DNA of 64,000 nt from Bacteroidetes bacterium ADurb.Bin008 (GCA_002071445.1 MWFE01000024.1:1-64000), one strand, 5' to 3'. Counted from the first letter of the stretch, positions 17,700 through 27,481 are shown. Made by a program: numbers and translations. Notes: generated by a model not told the origin, from the sequence alone.

Positions 17700-19484
17700 A
17701 TGGAAGCGAATATTGTAAGAATGGTTCAGGATAGAGCCGTTAAGTATAAAAATCGCGAGGTTTTTCGCTTTAAGAATAAGCAGACCAAAAATTACGATAG
17801 CATTACCTGGGACGAATTTTGGCTTAATGTGAAAGCCACAGGACGTTCATTGCTTTCAATGGGATGTGGGAACGGTGCAATGGTGGGCATCATGAGCGAT
17901 AACATGCCCTGTTGGACCATTGCCGATCTGGGGATTCTCTCGGCGCGGGGCGTGGTTGTCCCCTTGTATGCCACTTCATCCAAGGGTCAAATCAAATACA
18001 TTGTCGATCAAACCGGAATGAAGCTGTTGTTTGTGGGTAGCCAAAAGCATTTGGAGAATGCTATTTGGGCCCTGGACAATACTGAGAGTTTGAAAAAGGT
18101 AGTGGTTTTTGAGAAGGGAGTGAAGATGGAGGATGAGCGGTGTTTGACCTGGGCCGATTTTTTGCTGCTTGGCTCTAAGCCCGAATATGATGAGGAGTTG
18201 AAGCAATCCATTGATGCCATCAAAAACGATGACCTGGCCACCATTCTTTACACATCGGGAACCACGGGCGAACCCAAAGGGGTAATGCTGGGTCACGATA
18301 ATTTTACTCAATGCTTTAGCATTCACGATAGAAGGCTTCAGGTGGACGAATCCGACATTTCATTCTGTTTTCTCCCGTTGAGCCATGTCTTTGAACGAGC
18401 TTGGACGTACTACATGTTATACAAGGGTGCTGTCAATGCCTTTTTGGAAAACACTAAGGAGGTGATAGACGATATTAGGCTTGTTAAGCCTACGGTTATG
18501 TGTACCGTCCCCCGCTTTTTCGAAAAGACGTACGAAGGCATTCAGCACGAAATGCAGAAATAGCCCGTATTAAAACGAAAAATATTTAACTGGTCAATCT
18601 GCGTAGGCTACCGCGTATCGGAGTATAGAGGTAATGGTCAACCGCTACCCATGGGGATAAAAATTAGAAGGGTGATAGCCAATGCATTGGTATTCACAAA
18701 GATTAAAAAAATATTTGGGGGACAAATTAGGTTTTTTCCCTGTGCCGGTGCGGCCATTATTAATCAGCACTTGCGTTTTTTCCATGCGGCAGAAGTGTTC
18801 ATAAACTACGGTTATGGTGCTACCGAAACCACAGCCACTGTATCGTGTTACCGAACCGATAAGTATGATTTGAATACCTGCGGAACCATCATGCCCGAGG
18901 TTGAGGTTCGTTTTACCGATGAGGATGAAATTCTGGTAAAGGGAAAAACCATATTCAAAGGGTATTACAAGAATCCTCAGGCAACAGAAAGTATCCTTGT
19001 GGATGGATGGTATAAATCAGGTGATAAGGGCTATCTCTCGTCGGGCGGCGATTTGATAATGACAGACAGGATTAATGACATCTTTAAAACGTCAGTTGGT
19101 AAATTCATCTCACCACAAAAGGTCGAAATGGCCCTGCTGGCCGACCCCTTTATCGATCAGGTAGTAGTGCTTGGAGATAACCGAAAATATATCTGTGCAT
19201 TGATAGTTCCTTCGATAGAAAAACTTAGAACTGTATGGAAGATTGAAGGCATTGACGAGTATAGCAGCAGCGATTTGCTCAACCATACCCAAATAGTTAG
19301 CTTTATGGAGCAAAGAATAGAGCAATGCCAAAAAGATTTTCCGCCTTACGAAAAGGTTGTTAAGTTCAAACTTCTGGCAGAACCATTTTCAATTCAAAAC
19401 GGGGAACTAACTCATACTTTAAAAATCCGGAGAAGGCTTATCGAAGAGCGCTACAGGGATATGGTTGAGGAGATGTATGCCTAA
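17700..19484 (+). pseudogene. fadD: Long-chain acyl-CoA ligase (FadD-type) interrupted by one in-frame TAG
   Basis: Two open segments, 17700-18563 and 18651-19484, lie in the same frame. Read through, they give one continuous AMP-forming acyl-CoA synthetase of about 594 residues, the usual length in Bacteroidota. The first segment has the P-loop-like A3 motif LYTSGTTGEPKGVML and LPLSHVFERAW. The second has YGYGATETTA, GWYKSGDKGYL, TDRINDIFKTSVGKFISP and a terminal THTLKIRRR with the conserved lysine. The only break is the TAG at 18561-18563, and the 29 codons after it still read as family sequence (PVLKRKIFNW, then PLPMGIKIRR). No base is gained or lost. It is either a recent nonsense mutation, a sequence error or a readthrough case. 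TAG ends other genes here normally, so the code is not altered. Confidence 0.85.
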
Positions 19485-19495
19485 TGCAGGCCATA

Positions 19496-20365
19496 TCAAA
19501 TGGCTTTCCACCGTTTGTGTGACCATAACCAGTCCTGCGGCTTGGCCCTGATAATCTCTTCAAGCTTTTGAGCATAGCGTTTGGTAATCTCTCCATCGGG
19601 GAGAGTTTTCGGATCATCGGCAAGCACCGACAGGGTAATCTCATAAAATCCTCTCTTTACCCTTTGGATATCAATGTAAATTACGGGAATGTTGTACAAC
19701 CTGCTATACTTTTCGGGCCCGTGGAGAAATGGTGTTTCCCTATTAAAGAAATTAACACGATAGGCTTTGTGTAAACTCTTCCTTATTGTTCGCTGATCGG
19801 CAGCCATGAGAAAAATTGAAGGTTTGCTCACATTGGCTTCAAAAGCTTCGGAAGTATTGTGTAGGGTGACGAGGGTTGTTCCGTACTTTGCCCTACTTTT
19901 CCGCACCAACCTGTCAACAAATGGATTATTTATTTTTTTGTAGAACGCAATCACGTTTGTTTGTATCTGTAGGCTGGCCGAAAGGCTGCCCCACTCCCAG
20001 TTGGCGTAATGCCCGGTAACCCCAATCACGCTTATCCCATCGTTAAGGTAGGGTAAAACCAGCTCGGGATTGAGCAGCTTGTGCCGTTTGAGCACTTGCC
20101 TTTGCCCCATGGTGAATACTTTAACCCCTTCGAGTATGTTGTCCGATAGATTGCGGTAGAAATATTTCACCACCCTTTTTCTGTGATTCCCGTCAAATTC
20201 GGGAAAACACATCGCCAGATTGCTTTCAACCACCCCTCGGCGATAACGGGCAATCCTATGCAAAATGAAACCAAGAAAATTGGAAAACCAATATAGGACG
20301 GGGAAAGGCAATATCCCCACTATCACAATCCCCAAAATAAAGGCAATTGAGGTTACAATGTTCAT
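19496..20365 (-). CDS. Lysophospholipid/lipid A acyltransferase (LpxL/HtrB family)
   Basis: Membrane-bound acyltransferase predicted to add a secondary acyl chain to lipid A or a related lipid at the inner membrane. The protein has about 289 residues with an N-terminal membrane helix (NIVTSIAFILGIVIVGILPF). The family HX4-5 acid motif appears as GVTGHYANWEWGS (about residues 112-124), followed by FYKKINNPFVDRLVRKSRAKYG, a RRT/QRTI-like segment AADQRTIRKS, and a C-terminal DWLWSHKRWK typical of the family. I chose the ATG at 20365, since the longer reading frame begins with TTG and adds a polar 15-residue leader before the membrane helix. It converges on the acyl-CoA ligase gene with an 11-base gap. 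Confidence 0.9.
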   Translation of the reverse strand: MNIVTSIAFILGIVIVGILPFPVLYWFSNFLGFILHRIARYRRGVVESNLAMCFPEFDGNHRKRVVKYFYRNLSDNILEGVKVFTMGQRQVLKRHKLLNPELVLPYLNDGISVIGVTGHYANWEWGSLSASLQIQTNVIAFYKKINNPFVDRLVRKSRAKYGTTLVTLHNTSEAFEANVSKPSIFLMAADQRTIRKSLHKAYRVNFFNRETPFLHGPEKYSRLYNIPVIYIDIQRVKRGFYEITLSVLADDPKTLPDGEITKRYAQKLEEIIRAKPQDWLWSHKRWKAI

Positions 20366-20479
20366 TATGCTATTGTATCTATTGGTGTTTAAGCGGGGTA
20401 AATGTAGCAATTTAACCGTTGCTATTCTTGGTTAGAGAGTATTTTTGAAAAAGAAAAAGGTGGCTTGCCTGTAGGTGCT

Positions 20480-21256
20480 TTATATTTTAACCATCTCCCT
20501 TTGTCTCTTTGTAAATCTTGCTATTTCTTTAAATCCCAATGCTTTTAGCATGGTTAACGCATCGTCAAAGAATTGACCTACGTTTTGCTCAATATGGGCA
20601 TCGGAGCCAAGTGTTATGGGAACTTTGTGATATGCCAGCCTTTCGAGGAAGGGCACCGAAGGGTAAAACTCGTTACAGGGCTTAATGCGTCCGCTTGTGT
20701 TTAACTCTACGGCAACATTGGCCTTTTTAAAAATTTGTGCGGTTTTTTCATACAAATCGTTGAGAGAGAAGGAGGGGTAGTAGGCAAACTTTTTTGCCAA
20801 ATCGCAATGTCCGATTATATCGAAAAGTTTAGATGCTGCAGATTGTTGAACCAGCTTAAAGTACTGCCTATAGAATCGATTAATGTCAATATTGTCATAT
20901 TCAATTACATCCGTGTCAAAGTTCCAATCATCCATAAAGTGAACCGATCCGATTACGTAATCAACTGGCAATTTTGCGATTAGCTCCTGAATCTGTTTTT
21001 CCATGCCCGGGATATAGTCCATTTCAACTCCGAATTTGATAATCAACCCGTGGGCATTTTCAGCCTGAGCCGTTTGCACCCTCCTCACCATTTCGTCAAT
21101 ATTTTCGATGGGGATGGCCCATCTGGCCGGTTTAATGCTGACATGATCGGAAAATCCCATCTCCTCTATGCCCCGGTACGAGGCAGAGGCGATCATCTGC
21201 TCGTGAGTATCGCGCCCATCGGAGAGGTAGGTGTGCATATGGTAATCAATTTTCAT
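20480..21256 (-). CDS. PHP-domain phosphatase (histidinol-phosphatase type)
   Basis: A 258-residue metal-dependent hydrolase of the PHP family, HisK branch. Visible metal-site motifs are DYHMHTYLSDGRDT (residues 3-16), MGFSDHVSI, GVEMDYIPG, IGSVHFMDDW, DIIGHCDLAKKF, VELNTSGR and LGSDAHIEQNVG. Proteins of this branch dephosphorylate histidinol phosphate in histidine synthesis, but no his genes lie nearby, so another phosphoester substrate is possible. The ATG at 21256 is used rather than a TTG two codons upstream. It is divergent from the exonuclease gene. Confidence 0.88.
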   Translation of the reverse strand: MKIDYHMHTYLSDGRDTHEQMIASASYRGIEEMGFSDHVSIKPARWAIPIENIDEMVRRVQTAQAENAHGLIIKFGVEMDYIPGMEKQIQELIAKLPVDYVIGSVHFMDDWNFDTDVIEYDNIDINRFYRQYFKLVQQSAASKLFDIIGHCDLAKKFAYYPSFSLNDLYEKTAQIFKKANVAVELNTSGRIKPCNEFYPSVPFLERLAYHKVPITLGSDAHIEQNVGQFFDDALTMLKALGFKEIARFTKRQREMVKI

Positions 21257-21516
21257 AATCAATTGTTTAAAAACTGCATATTCCCGTTTTCTGTAAAACA
21301 GCCATCCATACTTTTTGCTTATTAAGCGAGGTGGTTATTCCCCGACGAACCAATGATTTCTTAAATTTTAAATATTGAATATCCGAGATTACCACCAATT
21401 GCGCCCACAGGTAAATATTTGTACCAAGATACGCAAATTCCTTTTTTTTAAACAATATTTGTAAGGTCGTTGCGCCGTTTTTCGTCAAAACAGACGATTA
21501 ATTATTAGCTGAGTTT

Positions 21517-22884
21517 ATGTATGCCGTTGTTGATATAGAAACTACGGGAGGGAGCCCTAAGACGCACAGGATAACTGAAATAGCCATTTATCTGTTCGAT
21601 GGGACCGACATTGTAGATGAGTTTGTTACGCTCGTTAATCCTGAAACATTTATCCCTTACCATATTACCCGGCTAACGGGTATTACCAACGAAATGGTTA
21701 CAGAGGCTCCCCGTTTCTATGAGATTGCTAAAAGAGTTGTTGAAATTACCAGCGATGCCCTTTTTGTAGCACACAATGTTAATTTCGATTACCATTTTGT
21801 GCAGAATGAGTTTGACCGATTGGGATATCCATTTATGCGAGAGACGTTGTGTACTGTTCGGCTATCGCGAAAATGTATTCCCGGACTGAAATCGTACAGC
21901 CTGGGAAATCTGTGTCAAAGCCTTGGTATTGAAATTAACAATAGGCACAGGGCGGCAGGCGATGCATATGCAACAGTATCGGTATTGAAAATGCTATTAG
22001 GACTAAAGCCAGAACTGTTTGCCAATGGGTTGGACATCCCCACAGGAATAATGCATTATGCCCCAAATTTTAACTACCAAAAGTTAAGGGATATCCCTGA
22101 ATGTGTGGGTGTTTATTACCTGTACAATAGTCGGGGAGAGTTAATATTCATTGGGCGAAGTGATAATATTAAGAAGAGCATTAAGGAGCAATTTGAATTA
22201 CCCCGGACCAAAAAATCAGAGCGTATGTTGGCCCAGACTGTTGACATAGATTACATGCTTACGGGTAGCGAACTTATTGCACAAATTATTGAGGCCGAGG
22301 GTATTGTGGAAAATAACCCGGAGTTCAATACCGGAAAGAGAGTTAGGCAGAGGGAAGTGGGGTTGTATGCTGTCATTGATGGCCATGGATATCTAAATTT
22401 TACCATCGACACCCTATCGGTTAAAGGCAAAGTTCCAAGGGTTAGTTTCGAATCAAAGGAGAAGGCAAAATCTGTTGTTAACTGGCTAATTAATAACTTC
22501 GGACTATGCCAAACGCTTTGCGGACAGTATGGCGGTTCGGGTCCTTGTTTCCATCGTCAAATTGGGCTTTGCATGGGGGCTTGCACTCAGGATGAATCTC
22601 CCGGACAGTATAACCTTAGAGCAAATGCCGCTTTACAAAGTTTGTCCATTGAGGGAAAAAGTTTTCTTCTGATAGACAAAGGAAGGAATTATGGTGAACA
22701 ATCTTTTTTAAAGGTAATAAATGGCCGTATAGCAGGGTACGGTTTTTTTAACCCGGAGTATGTTGGCAACAGCATTGACCTGTTGATCGAAACGGCAACC
22801 CCATGTGGACATCATAACGATGTTGTTAATGCCATTGCGGACCGTTTGGCCAACCCAACCGCATATAGAATTATCAATCTGTAA
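21517..22884 (+). CDS. DnaQ-type 3'-5' exonuclease fused to a degenerate GIY-YIG (UvrC/Cho-like) domain
   Basis: A 455-residue fusion. Residues 1-165 form a DEDDh exonuclease with VVDIETTG, FVAHNVNFDYHF and HRAAGDAYAT. Residues about 195-290 form a GIY-YIG-type module, seen as CVGVYYLYNSRGELIFIGRSDNI in two parts around Tyr200 and Gly213. In that module the second motif reads FIG (Phe211) instead of YIG, and the usual arginine of KKR is Ser221, so nuclease activity there is doubtful. Glu in the TGSELIAQIIEAEGI segment is kept. The C-terminal part contains a Cys-bearing segment (CQTLCGQYGGSGPCFHRQIG) also seen in Cho/UvrC-like proteins. It probably acts in repair or proofreading, with the exonuclease half active. 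It converges on the dgt gene. Confidence 0.85.
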   Translation: MYAVVDIETTGGSPKTHRITEIAIYLFDGTDIVDEFVTLVNPETFIPYHITRLTGITNEMVTEAPRFYEIAKRVVEITSDALFVAHNVNFDYHFVQNEFDRLGYPFMRETLCTVRLSRKCIPGLKSYSLGNLCQSLGIEINNRHRAAGDAYATVSVLKMLLGLKPELFANGLDIPTGIMHYAPNFNYQKLRDIPECVGVYYLYNSRGELIFIGRSDNIKKSIKEQFELPRTKKSERMLAQTVDIDYMLTGSELIAQIIEAEGIVENNPEFNTGKRVRQREVGLYAVIDGHGYLNFTIDTLSVKGKVPRVSFESKEKAKSVVNWLINNFGLCQTLCGQYGGSGPCFHRQIGLCMGACTQDESPGQYNLRANAALQSLSIEGKSFLLIDKGRNYGEQSFLKVINGRIAGYGFFNPEYVGNSIDLLIETATPCGHHNDVVNAIADRLANPTAYRIINL

Positions 22885-22885
22885 G

Positions 22886-24235
22886 TTAACCGGTTATTCC
22901 CGGGATGGAGATCCCTTTGAAGGTGCGGTACATTTCTAATGCATACACATCGGTCATTCCCGAAACAAAATCCAATGTAGCCATCCACCTTAAGTAGGGA
23001 GAAGGATGGGGAGTAATATACTGTCGGGGGATGAGTTGTAGTACCTTTTTAGAATATTTACTCTTCTGGTCAATCATGGCAAAGCCAATGATTTCCAAAA
23101 GGGTATTTAGAATTTGATATCCGGCAATTTCTATCTCAACCACAGTGCGATGGTTGTAAACTTGTTCAATGGCAATACTCTTTACTTGGTTATAGGCTGC
23201 ATTGGCTGCACTACTCAACTGTCCGGTTAGCGGTTGAATGGCATAGCCATTCATAATGCTTTCGTAATTCAGTTCGAAAGCAGTAGCGCACTCCCGGGTT
23301 AACTTCCCGATGGTTATCGATCTCAGGAAAGCAATCTGCTCATTGGCATCGGTTACCTCATGGAGTGTTTCTTTCACTTTAGTCAGGCTTTTTTTGTCTT
23401 CCGACTGGTCGAAAAAGTTCAGGAACAGGTGATGTACCTGCTCGGTTGACAGGATGCCCAATTTGTGAGCATCCTCAATGTCCATTACCTGATAGCAAAT
23501 GTCGTCTGCAGCTTCTACTAGGTAAACCAAGGGGTGGCGTGAGAATGCCAAAGCAGCACCCTCCTCAACAGGAATGCCAAGTGTTTGTGCAATAGAAGAG
23601 TAGCACTCCTTTTCGGTTTGGAAAAAACCGAATTTCCCTTTTGCGTTGTAAGACGATTCCCAGGGATATTTTACAATTGATGACAAAACAGGGTAGCTTA
23701 GCTTGAATCCGCCTGCCCTTTTCCCCTCCATTTTTTGGGTTAAAAGCCGTAGGGCATTAGCATTTCCTTCAAAAAATTGAAAATCTGACCACTCGGCTTC
23801 CGAGAGGTTGTTTTTAAGCGCCGATTGGTTGTTAACAAAAAAGGCTCTAATGGATTCTTCGCCACTATGGCCAAATGGCGGATTACCCAAGTCGTGTGCA
23901 AGGCAGGCTGTTGAAACAATGGTTGGTATCTGTTCCTTGAGATCGGCCGAGATGGCCGATTTTTTCCTTTCGATTATGTCGATAATGCTATTGCCTAAGC
24001 TGCGCCCAACGCTTGACACCTCGAGGCTATGAGTCAGCCGATTGTGAACAAAAATGCTACCCGGTAGCGGGAAAACCTGAGTTTTATTCTGCAGCCGTCT
24101 GAAGGGAGAAGAGAATATTATCCTGTCAAAATCCCTTTGAAAGTTGGAACGGGTCTCGTGAACTTGAGAAGAGTTCTCCTCTGCTCCGAAGCGCTGAGCT
24201 GAAAGCAAATTATCCCATTCCATCCGATATTCCAT
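22886..24235 (-). CDS. dgt: dGTP triphosphohydrolase (dGTPase, HD superfamily)
   Basis: Hydrolyses dGTP (or dNTPs) to the nucleoside and triphosphate, adjusting nucleotide pools. The 449-residue protein has the family start DRIIFSSPFRRLQNKTQVFP, then NRLTHSLEVSSVGRSLG, the HD motif CLAHDLGNPPFGHSGE, and LVEAADDICYQVMDIEDA, which together supply the metal ligands of the HD fold. It starts 4 bases after the stop of the upstream sensor gene (24240-26552) on the same strand, so they are probably co-transcribed. The segment YLVEAADDICY is typical of the Bacteroidota form. Confidence 0.93.
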   Translation of the reverse strand: MEYRMEWDNLLSAQRFGAEENSSQVHETRSNFQRDFDRIIFSSPFRRLQNKTQVFPLPGSIFVHNRLTHSLEVSSVGRSLGNSIIDIIERKKSAISADLKEQIPTIVSTACLAHDLGNPPFGHSGEESIRAFFVNNQSALKNNLSEAEWSDFQFFEGNANALRLLTQKMEGKRAGGFKLSYPVLSSIVKYPWESSYNAKGKFGFFQTEKECYSSIAQTLGIPVEEGAALAFSRHPLVYLVEAADDICYQVMDIEDAHKLGILSTEQVHHLFLNFFDQSEDKKSLTKVKETLHEVTDANEQIAFLRSITIGKLTRECATAFELNYESIMNGYAIQPLTGQLSSAANAAYNQVKSIAIEQVYNHRTVVEIEIAGYQILNTLLEIIGFAMIDQKSKYSKKVLQLIPRQYITPHPSPYLRWMATLDFVSGMTDVYALEMYRTFKGISIPGITG

Positions 24236-24239
24236 GATA

Positions 24240-26552
24240 CTATTTATCAGTTACCAGATTGGTAATGTTATTGGAAATTTTTAGGATTTTGTAAACAGTA
24301 CCCTGATCGTCTTTGAGTGGATTAAAGGTTTCTTGAAAAACAAAAAGTTTCCCGTTGACCAAAAAACGACTTGTTGTTTTCTTGGGAATGCCATTTCTTA
24401 GGTCGTTCCACATGTTACCGTATTCCTTAGCCCTTTCATCGTCGAGATCAATTTTATCCAGGTAATGGGTTCCTATTACCGTATCGCGGGATAAACCCAG
24501 TAAATCTAAATAGGCATTATTAACGGATGTAATATACCCCTGAATGTCGTATTCAACAGTATAACTCGTATAATTCAGTGCATCGATAATGCTCTGCAAC
24601 TCTGCCGTTTTTCTGAACGATTCTTCTTGAGTAGCCTGCAATTCCTCCATGTTCTGTCGCATTTCCTCATCCTGGGCTTGCATTTCTTCGGCCTGTTGTT
24701 GGGTTTTGGCTAAAAGCGAAGCAGTTTTAATATTAATCTTAACGGAGGACAACGTTGAGGCGATGGTTTCGCATATCCGTTCCACAAACTCAATTTGGTA
24801 GTCTTCAAATGGATTAAAAGATGCCACCTCAACAACTCCCAACACTGTATTGTCTAAGTTCAATGGGGCAATCAGCAGGGATTTGGGATTACTTTTGCCA
24901 AGCCCCGATGTTATTTCAATGTAACCATCAGGAATTTCTGTAAGGTATATGGTTTTCTTCTCTATGGCACATGCACCAATCAACCCTTCGCCCGGCAATA
25001 TCTTCTTCTGTTTGTACTTATACCTGTTATATGCGAAGTTGGCCATTAATTTGAAATGCGGGTCATCGGGATCATCATCGTTGAACAGGAAAAGGCCACC
25101 CTGATTGGCATCCAGCATCTCAACCAGCCCTTTAATTACCGACCTCGATAGTGCATTCATGTCATCATTATTCTGACGCAGAATATCACCAAATTTGACT
25201 ACCCCCTCGTTTGCCCATTGTCGTTGGTTATCTTCAATGCGGCGTTTCTTCTCCTCCTCCTGCGATGTTTTAATACTATGCCTCATATCGAGAAGGGCGG
25301 CACCAAGAACATCATCATTCCCCAGAGCCTTATAATCATAATCAATTTCGCCTGCTCCGATTTTTGTTGCGAAAACAACTTTTTGGTTTAATCCCTCTAT
25401 GGTTTCGTTTAGCGCTTGGGCCATTTGTCCGATTTCATCGCTTGTAGTAACCGGCAATTCCATCTCTTTGGAGATGTGCCCCAAAGCCATTCTTTTAATG
25501 ACATTAGTTGTGGATATGAGTGAGTTGCTTATGCGCGTTGAGATATAGTATGTTACCACAGCCAAGGCTATAATCCCTAAAAAACCAACGATAAGGGATA
25601 TGATAAAATTGAGTTTTGCTTTTGCGTTTACCGATGATAGTGGAACTACAATGGCCAATGACCAGTTTGTGCCGGTGTGCCCGAAAAAAATCGGTGTGAA
25701 AACGAAATACGATTTCACCCCGTTAATATCTCTGGCGACAAATGAACATGTTTCGCCATTCACAATTTTTTGGGTAGCTTCAAATTGATCAAAGGTGGAT
25801 TCGTAATCCTCAAGGACACTTTGCCCTTGTTTGTCTTGGTTGGGGTGAGAAACGTATTGAAAATCGTTGGCCATAAGGAAAGCATAGCTTCCCTTGTAAG
25901 GTTTTATTTGAAGAATAATGGGTTGATAGCGGTCGAGGCGAATGTCAACGCCCACAACACCGATAAACTTTCCATTGTCAATTATCGGCGAAATGACGCT
26001 AGTCATCAGAAGTTGGTCCTGATCCGTTTCGGAATAGCTGTAGAAATAGGGGTTTTCGATACAATCCTTGGCATTTTGCTTAACCCTGGCATAGCTGGGG
26101 CTATCGCCACTTAAACTTTGTATGGAGAAATTACTTTTTATCTGTTGTCCATCACGCCAAAATACTGTTCGATACCTTCCATACGGCTTATTATGGGTTG
26201 GGTCAAGGTGGCTTAATTCCCAGCTATCCCATACAGCCAATATTTGAGGGTTCCCTTTTAAGTATTCGTAGTACATATCTGCAAATATTTCTTTCCATTG
26301 CTTCTCAGGCATTGACTTATAAGTAAGTACTACCCTGGAAAGAGCCTGCATGGCTGAAAGATCGTTTTCGAACAGAGATTGTATTTCGGCCGAATATTTT
26401 TCAGCAAGTGTATTGGTTAGTGCAATGGCATCGTTAATAACCGTTTTCTTAGCGCTAATGCTAATATATCCAATGGCCAGCGAAAAGGCAATGATTGAAA
26501 CGCCAAGGATGGCAATAAGTAGTTTATGCTTAATTGTTAAAATTCGCTTCAT
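24240..26552 (-). CDS. Membrane sensor: Cache-HAMP-GAF-coiled coil-PAS, no kinase domain
   Basis: A 770-residue membrane protein. TM1 is at about 9-28, a double-Cache domain at 35-310 (GKFIGVVGVDIRLD), TM2 at about 315-337 and HAMP at 340-395. A GAF domain spans about 465-600, a coiled coil 605-645 and one PAS domain 650-765, ending NNITNLVTDK. There is no transmitter, cyclase or chemoreceptor output. Its coiled coil contains the same QQAEEMQAQDEEMRQNMEE run as the paralogue at 12071-14833, and the GAF domains are also alike. The dGTPase gene follows after 4 bases. The way it signals is unknown; a partner kinase could bind the coiled coil. Confidence 0.85.
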   Translation of the reverse strand: MKRILTIKHKLLIAILGVSIIAFSLAIGYISISAKKTVINDAIALTNTLAEKYSAEIQSLFENDLSAMQALSRVVLTYKSMPEKQWKEIFADMYYEYLKGNPQILAVWDSWELSHLDPTHNKPYGRYRTVFWRDGQQIKSNFSIQSLSGDSPSYARVKQNAKDCIENPYFYSYSETDQDQLLMTSVISPIIDNGKFIGVVGVDIRLDRYQPIILQIKPYKGSYAFLMANDFQYVSHPNQDKQGQSVLEDYESTFDQFEATQKIVNGETCSFVARDINGVKSYFVFTPIFFGHTGTNWSLAIVVPLSSVNAKAKLNFIISLIVGFLGIIALAVVTYYISTRISNSLISTTNVIKRMALGHISKEMELPVTTSDEIGQMAQALNETIEGLNQKVVFATKIGAGEIDYDYKALGNDDVLGAALLDMRHSIKTSQEEEKKRRIEDNQRQWANEGVVKFGDILRQNNDDMNALSRSVIKGLVEMLDANQGGLFLFNDDDPDDPHFKLMANFAYNRYKYKQKKILPGEGLIGACAIEKKTIYLTEIPDGYIEITSGLGKSNPKSLLIAPLNLDNTVLGVVEVASFNPFEDYQIEFVERICETIASTLSSVKINIKTASLLAKTQQQAEEMQAQDEEMRQNMEELQATQEESFRKTAELQSIIDALNYTSYTVEYDIQGYITSVNNAYLDLLGLSRDTVIGTHYLDKIDLDDERAKEYGNMWNDLRNGIPKKTTSRFLVNGKLFVFQETFNPLKDDQGTVYKILKISNNITNLVTDK

Positions 26553-26575
26553 TTTCCATTACTTTTAATAAAGCA

Positions 26576-26603
26576 AAGTGCCAACTTCAACACATTGGCA
26601 CTT
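26576..26603 (-). terminator. Probable weak terminator between the stress-protein and sensor genes
   Basis: A perfect 9-base inverted repeat, AAGTGCCAA (26576-26584) with TTGGCACTT (26595-26603), has a 10-base loop. On the minus strand it follows the universal stress protein gene and is trailed by TGCTTTATT. The T-run is short, so it may only attenuate. Confidence 0.5.
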
Positions 26604-26638
26604 GTATTATTTAAGTTTACTACATCTACGGCTGAACG

Positions 26639-27481
26639 TTAATAAAAGCCTTGGAATTTACGGGGCAGAGGTGTGATACACATAATGGGCACTCTGGAAG
26701 TAGCCTTTTCTTTGCTCTGAACGTAGTAATTGTATTTATCTGCCATGATGAGGATAAGGTCGGCATCAATATTATTGGCAAATTTAAAGACTTCATCTTT
26801 AAATACATTTTGCCTTTTAGCCGTTTTGATACCATAGATAATCTTATTCCCATCGAGCATTTTCTTCGTAAAGTAAATGTTGTTGGACATATTCTTTTTC
26901 TTACCCTCGTCGGTGATGAAGGGCTTAATCAAGTTTATGTTGCACTTGTAATACTTCGATAGGTAGATAATCCAGTGAAGGGTCTCCTTATACTTCTTAT
27001 CGTAATCAATGGGAATAACAATCTCGATGTAGTGATTATGAAGTGGGGGTGCCTCAGCAATTAGAAAAGGCACGCTGGCATTTTTTAAGCTGATTTTTTT
27101 TAAGAATGAGATTGACTCTATGCTTTTTTTAGCGTGAGTATAAGTTTTCCCGGCAACAATAAGGTTGATATTGGCAGTGATTATCAATTCGTTGAGAAGT
27201 TTTGGGGGATTCCCTTCAAGAACCATGGTGATAGGAGTGAATCCATGTTCAGCGTTGATTCTATCGGCAATAATTTCAAGGTTTTTCTTTAACTCTTCTG
27301 TTTCAAGTTGTTTAGCACTTTCAGATTTTCCAATAATGTTCCACCAGAACTTTGGAATTAAATGGAGCAGTAATATTTCATTGCCCGCAACGCTTGCAAG
27401 CTGTATGGCATGCTTTAAGGCATTTTCACACTCCTTTGTGAAATCCCACGGTACTAATACCACCTTTTTTGAAGTTTCCAT
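26639..27481 (-). CDS. Universal stress protein, tandem UspA domains
   Basis: A 280-residue protein made of two UspA-like halves. The first begins KKVVLVPWDFTKECENALKH and includes ILLLHLIP and NLIVAGKTYTHAKKS. The second begins near residue 150 with IEIVIPIDYDKKYKETLHWI and ends ADLILIMADKYNYYV. The nucleotide-binding glycine motif of ATP-binding Usps (G-2x-G-9x-G-S/T) is not clear in either half, so ligand binding is open. It has its own good promoter at 27553-27582. It lies directly downstream of a predicted adenylate cyclase gene, with another Usp gene on the far side. Some mycobacterial Usps bind cAMP, which makes a functional link possible but unproven. Confidence 0.85.
   Translation of the reverse strand: METSKKVVLVPWDFTKECENALKHAIQLASVAGNEILLLHLIPKFWWNIIGKSESAKQLETEELKKNLEIIADRINAEHGFTPITMVLEGNPPKLLNELIITANINLIVAGKTYTHAKKSIESISFLKKISLKNASVPFLIAEAPPLHNHYIEIVIPIDYDKKYKETLHWIIYLSKYYKCNINLIKPFITDEGKKKNMSNNIYFTKKMLDGNKIIYGIKTAKRQNVFKDEVFKFANNIDADLILIMADKYNYYVQSKEKATSRVPIMCITPLPRKFQGFY

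Noticed and set aside
18561-18563. Pyrrolysine or a changed genetic code at the TAG codon
   Set aside because: TAG ends other clear genes such as rpiB, and no pyl genes are present in the window.
20366-20410. Longer N-terminus for the acyltransferase
   Set aside because: It begins with TTG and adds polar residues before the membrane helix. The ATG at 20365 is more natural. The same reasoning moved the starts at 14833, 21256, 37701, 38575, 41774, 45314, 48298 and 48791.
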